Below are positions 1 through 9,300 of a stretch of DNA of 29,854 bases, piece after piece (the first letter of the stretch is position 1; each line of letters opens with the position of its first letter). The notes beneath the pieces are model-generated. The model was not told where the DNA came from, searched no databases, and saw nothing but the letters and a program-made list of their open reading frames with translations. A program made the position numbers and the translations under genes. The stretch comes from Mnemiopsis leidyi (lineage: Eukaryota > Ctenophora > Tentaculata > Lobata > Bolinopsidae), in assembly GCA_000226015.1 (NCBI GenBank), contig JH154393.1, positions 1-29,854 on the forward strand. The letters are read 5' to 3'.

Positions 1-84
1 CTAACCCTAACCCTAACCCTAACCCTAACCCTAACCCTAACCCTAACCCTAACCCTAACCCTAACCCTAACCCTATTCCTAACC
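1..84. repeat. Telomeric repeat array (C-strand of TTAGGG)
   Basis: Twelve perfect tandem CTAACC hexamers occupy bases 1-72, followed by one degenerate copy (ctattc) and one more perfect copy to base 84. This is the C-strand of the animal-type TTAGGG telomere, oriented as expected for the left end of a chromosome. The array is short, so either the assembly trimmed it or it is the innermost part of a longer tract. Confidence 0.95.
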
Positions 85-605
85 TCTCTGATATTTTTTT
101 ACTACTTTAAATCATGGCTTTGTCATTAATAGAGATTGATTTGGATTCATTCAGATTTTGTTCAAATTGAGCAATATTGATTACCGTGTTCAGAAGAGAA
201 CTTCATTGTTTATTAATGTAATATGTTATAGCAAAAGATATGTACCTTTGAATTATGTTTGTTATTGTTTTTACAACTCTTTGTTGAGAGTGAGTCAAAT
301 TTTCTCCTATAACAAAAGTACGAGGGTTAAATTTTTATTTTGTTTGTTGTTAGGGCCTAAGGTAAGGCGTATTTCATTATTGTCCAATTTTTTGAAAGCT
401 CATTAGGATAGTTCCCCTCGCTGTATTTGTTATTTCTTAATTGCTATGTTATACAGGGCTTGTAAGTAATACATGGCCAGACTTTAGTTTCATTTGCCGC
501 AGAACAACACAGTAAAGACACTGACTTAAGTTCGAGAATAAAAAGCCGTTAAAAGAAGTCGGTAAAATCAGTAAATATCACAAAATAAAAGTAGTTTGTT
601 CCTGC
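85..605. other. Subtelomeric spacer
   Basis: About 520 bp of AT-rich sequence lies between the telomere repeats and the stop codon of cassette E. I see no convincing gene. On the minus strand it should hold the 3' UTR and polyadenylation region of cassette E; AATAAA hexamers on the minus strand fall near 334-339 and near 207-213. An 82-residue open frame at 158-406 (+) has no recognisable domain and is probably chance. Confidence 0.5.
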
Positions 606-2214
606 TCAGATTTGTAAGTCCTTGAAAACTATTTTCGTTGCTTCAGGTCTGTGACAAACTCTACACCGGGACACGTAACTTCGAGATTCGGCGAACGGTC
701 GTCTTGTTTCGTCTTCCGAGTTGGGGTTCTGAACATTAAAGTTGATTAAGTAAAAACATGATTTGTTTTACCAGCCATCCATCGTTCGTATTTTTAGGGC
801 ATATTTTACATTTTTATTAAGCCTCAATAAACCATATATCCTTTTTATCAAATCTCAACACTAGCACTGAAGGGTGGTATCTTAGCAAAAATGAGCCTAG
901 GGCAAACGTTACATTACATTTACAACAAAGCAAAAAGGACCATATCAACGTGTAAAACTAACTTTTTCTGAGTCCATGAGCCAGGAAGTTTTCTGGTCGG
1001 TAGTTTTGAACTTACACCCCTCCACATCACACTCTGCTACTGCTGTTGGGCTGTAATACAGCAAGCAAGACGCTGGCTCGTCTGTGTAAAAAGTCTTAGT
1101 TAGCACAAGAGAAGTTTTCTTTTTCTTTAACAAACACTGATAAAAACTCAGCTGCTTTTTAATTTTCCAACAGCCAAGTATCGCACTCCGCAATTAGTCA
1201 AAGCCAGACTCGTAATGTCAAGACTTGTTGTTGTAGAGTATGATCTTTTAAAGAAAGAGAGATTTCCTGTCCTGCAGATTACCTGTGATGACGCCAATTG
1301 CGTAGTTGTCAAGAGAAACTTCCCAAAAGCTGTAGCCGATCCAGTCCTGAGATTGAGTGGCAGAAGGTATGAAGCGGTTTGGGGACGCTGCAGAAACGTA
1401 CCTGCAAAGTTTTCCATTTTAACAGCTATTTCGGAAATATATACATATATGTTATTAAAGCGTTTAATAACTGTGTGGTAAAGCGATATAGTTCATATTT
1501 TCGGTAAAATAAGAGTTTATTGAAATACGTACTATGATGTATTAGAGAAGTATGCCTGTGTATGTAAACATTTAATTTAAGGAAATAAAAAAACCAAAAC
1601 AACTAACCCTTCTGGACAATCTGGTACCACGTTGGTCATACTGTGAATAACCACCATTTTGAAGATGGTGTCGCAGACAACACATCGGGAGATCAGACTT
1701 AGCAACTCTTCTCTTCTCGTTGACATCTTCAGTTTACCTAAAGTTATAATTCAGACTTAACTTAGTTAGAAAATGAATTGTTTAAAAATAAATTGATTAA
1801 CTTAATTCTTTTGTTGATACTCAGTCAGTCATACTTTTGAGAAAAATATGTAGCTGACCTCTTGGCATGCGGTTTGTGTGGTCATCTGTCAAAAATTCAG
1901 GAGCTGTGGCCAACCAACTGAAAATTGAGGGTGGTTACGACTGACCAAATTGAAATTCAGGAGGGGTTGGGTTAGGCAACATTTTAAGACTCTGATTTTG
2001 CTTTCAAAAGTTGCGTTCAAAAGTTGAATAACTGATAACTAGTCATAATTTACTTCTTTTGCAAGCCGGCAAATAACTACTCACGTTGTCTTATGACCCT
2101 CGTTTGCAGAATAACAACTGTCTATTGTACACTGTGTGAAGAATCCTGGATAAAACTCCGGAATACACGAGCCTGGCTTTCCCAGATCCTGGCCCCACTT
2201 TGACTTGGAGTCTC
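606..2214 (-). CDS. COL4A: Cassette E: distal alternative NC1 tail of collagen IV gene A (6 exons)
   Basis: Exons in transcript order: 2085-2214, 1859-1917, 1608-1737, 1283-1401, 963-1081, 606-728 (TGA at 606-608), 680 nt in all. It encodes the rest of a collagen IV NC1 trimer-forming domain after its first exon. Landmarks are GKPGSC, TQC...DSC, a WLATAPEF microexon of 59 nt, SRCVVC, DCPEG, DWIGYSFW, ASCLLYY, ECDVEGC and SRCRVC. With the shared exon at 4039-4176 it gives all 12 canonical NC1 cysteines. Every junction is in phase (2, 1, 2, 1, 0) and no exon has a stop. Entry is phase 1, the same as the exit of 4039-4176. There is no signal peptide, helix or first NC1 exon between 2214 and 2908, so it is most simply an alternative 3' end of gene A. 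A separate NC1-only gene or a decaying copy is possible but less likely. Confidence 0.8.
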
Positions 2215-2907
2215 CTTGTATCAATATCGGTTAGGTTACTTCTTTTTATTGCCAAATGTCTCAAATTGTAAGACATTTTTGTGAACTTAAATGAAAAATA
2301 TCGAAATGTCAACTCAAGTATGTATACTATAATTATCAAAATACAATATTGATAAATAATTTATATACTACGAACCAGGCATACCCTTTTCCACAGTTCC
2401 ATGGGAAATCTTTTTAACTGGCTCTTTTACAAATACCATTATTGTCATTTTATTGCATGTTGGATGAAATCGTGAAGAAATTTTTCAGGAAATTTTTATC
2501 AGCGCAATCTGCAGTAATATAGGAGCAAATATACGTCCCAGTAACACACTAAGAAGAATACAGCAGTTGGCCGAATAAATTTTTTTGAGGCGCACCATAG
2601 TAGCCAGGAAAAGCGGCAGCGTGGTTCGCTTGAAGGCCATCCGACCACATAGCGGCAGCGTGTTGTCATGGATACACGCGTGTTGTCATGACGACGGCGG
2701 TCACACAAGAAGCAATTTTAAAAGATATCGATTGATCAGCGATGTACGGTTACATCCAGCCTAACAGTTCCTTATAGCTCTCTGACGATTTGAAACATTG
2801 TTTCGATGTTGAACAAATTAAAGCAATATATTAGTAAAATAAGTCGCTTTGCAAAACAATAAAAATCTTGGAATTTCGGTTAAAAGCCATAAAAATTGTC
2901 AGTAAGT
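2215..2907. other. Spacer between proximal stop of gene A and cassette E; carries paired GCGGCAGCG elements
   Basis: This stretch has no recognisable exon; in particular nothing resembles the first NC1 exon (HSQ...C.DGM..LW.GYSF). It holds the presumed 3' UTR of the proximal gene A tail and two copies of a GC-rich element at 2610-2623 (AAAGCGGCAGCGTG) and 2651-2664 (AGCGGCAGCGTGTT). Both are reverse complements of an element in gene A intron 20. Confidence 0.6.
2610..2664 (-). promoter_or_regulatory. Candidate selector elements for RNA pairing (gene A)
   Basis: Two copies, 2610-2623 and 2651-2664, each match 14 nt of the reverse complement of the element at 3958-3971. In the minus-strand transcript each could form a 14-bp perfect helix with intron 20, and the first gains three more pairs after one mismatch. 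Pairing would loop out exons 21 and 22 and bring the donor of exon 20 close to the cassette E acceptor at 2214. The complementarity is seen directly; the function is inferred from position and from its repetition in gene B. Confidence 0.5.
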
Positions 2908-3355
2908 TTAAGCTCGGTCGTGGGGGGAGAAATAGACAACTTTTCTTTTGGTGGAAGTTCTCCTCATCACGACACATCGTCCCAATTCCGTTTCTCTGAA
3001 GTTGGCCCTGGCGGCTCCTGTCATCACATCGTTAATCATAGAGCCATTGTCAAGATCGTAGTTCCTGAGCTTCTCGTAGTCAACAATCCAGAGTGAAGCA
3101 GGGGAATTTGAGATCCACCTGACTTCTAAACCGTTCGTTTGTACAACGGAAACGGGGGAGAAATATTTCAAACAAGAACCGTGAGCTCCAAACTCTGTCC
3201 CTGACCCCTCTCTCGCCCCACTCTGGTAAATATAACTGTAACCCGAGTAAAGCTCCTCCCAACCTGCTACCTGCAGCTTATTGAGGTTCGGTTTCTGATT
3301 TCGGAAACTATGCACTGCTATTAGTCTGTAGTCACTTACACACACTACACACCGG
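2908..3355 (-). CDS. COL4A: Gene A exon 22: proximal terminal exon, cysteine-poor second C4 subdomain
   Basis: This exon starts with SRCVVC (cysteines 5 and 6 of the first C4 half) and runs through the whole second half to TAA. Alignment by eye to the C4 fold keeps [19 protein letters not shown] and LGRCVVMRR. The canonical first cysteine (CPxGW) reads VAGW, the third and fourth are gone ([14 protein letters not shown]), and the sixth reads VVM. Only cysteines 2 and 5 remain. The tail after the last C4 residue is basic and tyrosine-bearing. A consensus GTAAGT lies inside the exon just after the SRCVVC codons and could act as a cryptic donor. Confidence 0.85.
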
Positions 3356-6300
3356 CTGAAATAACAAAATATTACCATCTGACCAGTGACCACATCAGCA
3401 CCAAAAAATAGAAAATCGAAAAACTTTGTTAGTTCCCTCCAAGACATCATAAATGACTTAATCACCTTTAATTAATTACATAACTTTAACAAGATATTAT
3501 AGACTGAGAGCGGTTACCTGATGTATTTCTTAATAGTGTCCGCATTAGCGGAAGTATAAGAAAGAGAGTCGGGGTACCAATCTCCAACATTCCTATCGTC
3601 GGGAATATCCGCTGTAGACATCCAGAAAATGTACTCGTTTTTAGACTCAATACAAGCTGCACTGTCACATAGTTGGAGAGGGTTCATGAAGAATTCTCTC
3701 CAACACGATCCAGGACGAGATAGACTTTGTGCTGACACTGATTTGGTCACTGAGAGATCAAAGAGTTAACACCAAGTTTGCCTTATATCCACGCGATCGT
3801 CAGAGAGTTGCAAGGCTTCCTGGAGTTCTTTGGTGTCTTTAAGATTCTTTGACAAACAGAAGGTGAAAACAAGCAAGCAGGGATGCAACCGAAATGCTGA
3901 TCAACCGAGGAACAAAAATTTTGTGGTCTCGCGCTGAAGGACTTGTCTCCGGTGAAACACGCTGCCGCTTTGGACGAAGCACCATAAAAAACACAAAAAT
4001 ATAAGCTTTATTTAAGGCATAAATGTTATCATTCTTACCATCTACAAACATGAAGGAATAGCCTGTCCACAATTCAGTCATGCCGTCAAAACACTTGGGA
4101 GCCACGTTCTTCTGGGAGTGGAATGCAACAATATAGGGATTCAGTTGGATACTCTGCGCAGCTTCTCCTGGCGCGCCTGTACATGCAGTTGTTATCAGTT
4201 CGAACATGCAGTTTTTATCAGTCTGAACATGCAGTTTTTATCAGTCTGAACATGCAGTTTTTATCAGTCTGAACATGCAGTTTTATCAGTCTGAACATGC
4301 AGTTTTTATCAGTCTGAACATGCAGTTTTTATCAGTCTGAACATGCAGTTTTTATCAGTCTGAACATGCAATTCTTAAATTTTTCGGACCACACTTTTAG
4401 TGCTTTTAATATTTTACCTGCACGCCCGGGTGTGCCCTTTTGTCCCTTTTCTCCTCTAACTCCTGCTCCTGCGATCCCCTTTGGTCCTGCAATGCCTTTG
4501 ATTCCTGGAATTCCTTTGGGTCCTGTGTCGCCCCTTTGTCCCATAATTCCTTTTTCTCCTGCTTCCCCCTATTAAACATCCCCTGGTTATTGAGATGCTA
4601 CTTTTAATAAAAAAGGAAAAGACGAATCATAATTTAGCTGCCTACACATAAAACTAAAATATATTCTTACTGTAGGTCCAGGAGGTCCAGTTATCGTTCT
4701 CCCATCACTTCCCCTGTCTCCCTGTCTACCGGGCATGCCTGGACTTCCCGGATTTCCATCTCTGCCGGGATCCCCAGCTCGTCCTTCTTCTCCTTTAGCT
4801 CCAGGAACTCCATTAGTTCCGGGATTTCCGTTACTACCCGGAGGTCCTGGGTTACCTCTTTGTCCAGGAGGACCTGGTGGCCCGGTAGGCCCAGCAGAAC
4901 CTGCAAGTCCCAGATCCCCAGGTGCACCAGGAGCTCCAGTCAGACCTCTGTCTCCCTTGGCTCCTTGCTGACCATCCCTCCCAGGCATCCCTTGACTGCC
5001 AACTTCTCCAGGGGGGCCAGCCACGCCTGGGTTGCCAGCTCGACCAGATTCTCCTTTTTGACCAGCAGCTCCAGGCATGCCGGGTCTACCTTGCTCCCCA
5101 GGTGTACCAACTCCTGGTGTTCCTGGAACTCCGGATTCACCCTTTTCGCCAAGAGCGCCAGGGTTACCGGGGTTGCCGGGAGTTCCCTGAAAAATATGAT
5201 ATAGGATAAACTCAGCCAATTTACTCAGACCTATGAGATGAAACTATTTCAACACTACAAATTAAAAACATGAAAAGTTATGTTAAGTTCCAAACAGAAT
5301 GACTGTGTAAACTTTATAGTTAAAAAAACAATTAATATTCGCTGACATCTCTGCCTGGGTTGCCGTCTCTGCTTCGTTCTCCTTTAGATCCCGGAAGTCC
5401 GTCCCTGCCAGGAATAGCTCTGCCCGGGGCTCCTTTCTCTCCAGGTTTTCCCGGTGTTCCATCGTTGCCTGGTGTACCAGGTGGCCCCCTCGCTCCAGGT
5501 GATCCCATCCTGCCAGGGTTCCCCGGCTCCCCGTTTTGTCCGTTCAGGCCCGGCTCACCTTTAGCTCCGGGAGTTCCTGGAGTTCCGTCGTTGCCTGGCA
5601 AACCGGCGTCTCCTTTTAAACCAGCAGTGGAATCTCCCTAAAGGTTATTTCAACGTATCATATTATGTTTGTGCTTTTCAATTTGCTGAAGTAGTTTCAA
5701 GGATGCTGTTTGGTCAAAGAATACGATCTTATCAACTCACTACTTTAAACTAACCGGACGACCAGGGAGCCCAGGTTCCCCTTTTTGTCCGTCAGTTCCA
5801 GCAGCTCCCTGAAAACCAGCTTCTCCCTTTGCCCCGGGGAGTCCGTTAACACCGGGATTACCGATGCCAGCATCACCTTTCTGACCAGGAGGACCAGGCA
5901 TGCCGTTGTTTCCTCTGTCTCCTTTCTCTCCGACCACCCCGTCATTTCCAGGTCGTCCTGGTTCTCCTCTTTGTCCGTAGTTATTGATAGTCTCCCCTTT
6001 GTCTCCTTTCAAACCGTTCATACCATGGTTACCTGGTTCACCCTGAAATGTTGTTTATTGTTCAGAATTCTTAGAATACTGTAAAAATTTCTTTAGATTC
6101 CACAAAATATATCAATTTCGTTTTGCCATGTAAAATCTGAACTCTTCGTCTTTAAAAAGACTTACCTTTTCGCCTGGAGTTCCAGTAATGCTCTGACCAG
6201 GCTCTCCCCGAGGTCCTGGTGCTCCAGTCACTATAGGGGATTCTCCCTTGGCTCCTGGCAAACCAGGCTGCCCGTCTTTTCCTGGCGACCCTGCGAGTCC

Positions 6301-9300
6301 TGCTTCCCCCTTCATTCCAGGCATTCCGGGGTTACCGGGGTTACCATCTTTACCAGGATTTCCTCTATCTCCCGGACGTCCCGCTGCCCCAGGCAGACCC
6401 ATCAATCCCATGTCTCCCTTTTCTCCTCTCTGACTCATCCCTGGAGCTCCAGGGTTTCCTTTAGCACCAGGCATACCGTTGTTGCCAGGACGACCGTCAA
6501 GCCCGGGAAGTCCGTTGTTTCCGCGGTCACCTTTTTCTCCAGGACGTCCAGGAATCCCAGCAGCACCGGGGTTTCCTGGGGTACCTCGGTCTCCTTTAGA
6601 TCCTGCCAAACCGTTCCTTCCCTGTACGATATGCCCATTTCAAAGATTATGCAATGAAATACATCAACATTGTAAACGGTAATTGCATTAACTATTTCTT
6701 TTGAAGTTCAAACAAAACTTTAAGCATCCCAGAAAACTCACATCGTTACCAGGACGTCCAGGAAGGCCGTCCTTGCCTGGGTTTCCGGGAGCCCCATTCA
6801 GACCACTTTCACCTTTACTTCCAGGCATTCCCGGGAGACCGTCTTTACCTGCCAAACCAGGTTCCCCATCCCGTCCAGGGATGCTTCTACCTGCCTCACC
6901 TGTACACATATCAATCATTTTCGGCACAGGAGTACGGTTTCGTGGCGTAGTGGTTGAACATGCTAATCAAAATTCAGAAGTCATTGGTTCGAGTACCTCT
7001 GGAGTCGGGGTCTCAACTTATTCAGTGTTACATTTAGGACTCTCCTTACCCTTGTCTCCAGGACGACCATTAGCTCCTGGTAATCCTTGTGACCCTTTCT
7101 CTCCGTTCAAACCCGGGGCCCCATCAGATCCTCTATCTCCATTCACTCCGGGCCTTCCGGGCAATCCAGCGTTTCCCTGGTGATTTTTAATGAGTATGAA
7201 TGTGTGGTATGTTTCCTAATCAATAGCCATCAACCAACGATAAAAGAATCGTCTATAAAATCAATTTTAATATCTTGACAAAGGAACCTTTTCACCGTTG
7301 AGTCCAGGTCTTCCAGGCGTTCCCTTAGCTCCAGGAGTCCCCGTGGCATCAAAACCATTAGTTCCAGCTTCTCCTTTAGCTCCGTTCAGACCAGGATTTC
7401 CAGGGTTACCGTTATCTCCTCTAGCACCTGGACTGCCCGGTCTGCCTAGCAGACCTGCCGTTCCTTTCATGCCTGGTGCTCCTGGCATTCCTTAAGAGAC
7501 CGAGATTTAGAATTTTCATACTTGAAGTTACTTAATACAAAAACACGACAAGCAGAAGTACTGTGCGAGCTGATCCTACTGTTTTAACTGACCTCTCTCT
7601 CCCGGTGTTCCCATGCTGCCTGGCAGTCCAGGTTCTCCTTTGTCACCTCTCAAGCCGGGAGTTCCTGGAGTTCCCGACGTCCCAGGCTCTCCTCTGTTGC
7701 CGGGCAACCCGTCATTTCCCGGTCTTCCTGAGTCCCCCTTCGCTCCCGGTAGACCTGGGGACCCAGGGGTGCCGGAGTCTCCTTTAGTGCCGGGTAATCC
7801 CTGGTGAAGATATAATTATACCCTGCTAGTCCCTGGAAAAAGTAAGATTGTTGCCTGAAAATCCTAATTCTGGTACCTACTACGGACTCTTTGCTAACAA
7901 TGTCAAAATAAGAGAAAAATAAACATGATAAAGTTTTTAAACTTACGGGTGTCCCGGGTCGACCAACAAGACCATTTTCTCCCTTTCTGCCCGGCACTCC
8001 TGGTCTCCCTGGCTCCCCGTTAGCTCCCGGGGTTCCTTCCCCAGGACTTCCCGCTTTCCCGGGAAAACCTCGGTCTCCCTTCATCCCCATCAGTCCTGAA
8101 AAACATGGTTTAGTGCTAAATCTGCCTAACCTAATGTAGTTTGTGATTTGGCCCGTTAGCCTCACTTTACAAAGTGAAACTTTCTCAATTGTTTCGCTTT
8201 ACACAATTCACAGATTTCAAAACGCTTGCCTGGTGCTCCATCTCTACCACTGGTACCGACTTCTCCTTTCTCTCCGTCCCTACCAGGTGTGCCAGGCATG
8301 CCCGAGGACCCCTTCTCGCCTGGAGCCCCGACCACGGTTGTTCCTTTAGCCCCCGGCAGTCCAGGGCTACCTCGCTCGCCTGGAGATCCGGCAAAACCAG
8401 GAGTTCCTCTTTCTCCTGGAAATAGCATTGTAATGGCTAGTTGCCCGTTCATTGTTGGTACTTTTGTTACTATTGTACTCGTTACTATGGTACTCGTTAA
8501 TGTCGTACTCGTTACTATGGTACTCGTTACTATAGTACTCGTTACTACTCGTTACTATGGTACTCGTTACTATTGTACTCGTTACTATAGTACTCGTTAC
8601 TATTGTACTCGTTACTATTGTACTCGTTACTATTGTACTCGTTACTATGGTACTCGTTACTATGGTACTCGTTACTATTGTACTCGTTACTATTGTACTC
8701 GTTACTATAGTACTCGTTACTATGGTACTCCGTTACTATTGTAACGTCTAATGTTTTTTGATTCCTTGGGGGTTTTTACTCTTTCCCTTGACCGAAAAGT
8801 TTTACCTTTTTGATATTTTCAGAGTTATTTTCAAGAAACTAACCAAACACTTTTTTAGGAACTACATTTTACTTAGGATGGCTCTGGCCGAAAGTACTAT
8901 GTTTCATTGTATTTGGAGTAGCTATCAGACTGCCGGTTGAATTGGGTCAAGATTTCATTCCTTACTATTGTACTCAATAAACCTTTCGTCCCAGGAAATC
9001 CTGGTTCTCCTTTTGCTCCGTCCCGCCCGTTTGCTCCTGGCAGACCATCGTTTCCATTGCGTCCTGGCAATCCATCCTTTCCTCTGTCTCCCTAAAACAT
9101 TTCGTCTTTTATGACGATAAGCAAGAATCGATCTCACAAGAAGAAAATGAACGATTTTACCAACTGCACTACATAATTCTATAATGATTTACAGAAAATA
9201 TTGAGTAATTCTGACTCTTACTTGAGCTCCAGGACGCCCGTCAGATCCTCTGTCCCCTTTAGCCCCTCCTTGCCCTGGTAGCCCATTTCTCCCCGGAGTT

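Noticed and set aside
158..406. 82-codon open frame near the telomere
   Set aside because: No domain, low complexity, AT-rich composition, no splice or homology support.
2499..2708. Minus-strand 69-codon open frame covering the GCGGCAGCG elements
   Set aside because: No similarity to NC1 or other domains, and the elements are explained by their complementarity to intron 20.
4735..4971. Long plus-strand open frames rich in Pro/Gly opposite collagen exons (also 20934-21359, 22781-23227, 19805-20395, 9714-10058)
   Set aside because: The complement of Gly-X-Y codons (GGN CCN) reads as Pro/Gly-rich open sequence. The true frame is on the minus strand with consistent splice phases; these are shadows.
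7801..7834. Alternative acceptor (ttttccAG) 34 bases upstream of gene A exon 11
   Set aside because: It would add 34 nt, not a multiple of three, and put the helix out of frame; the acceptor at 7801 gives perfect Gly-X-Y.
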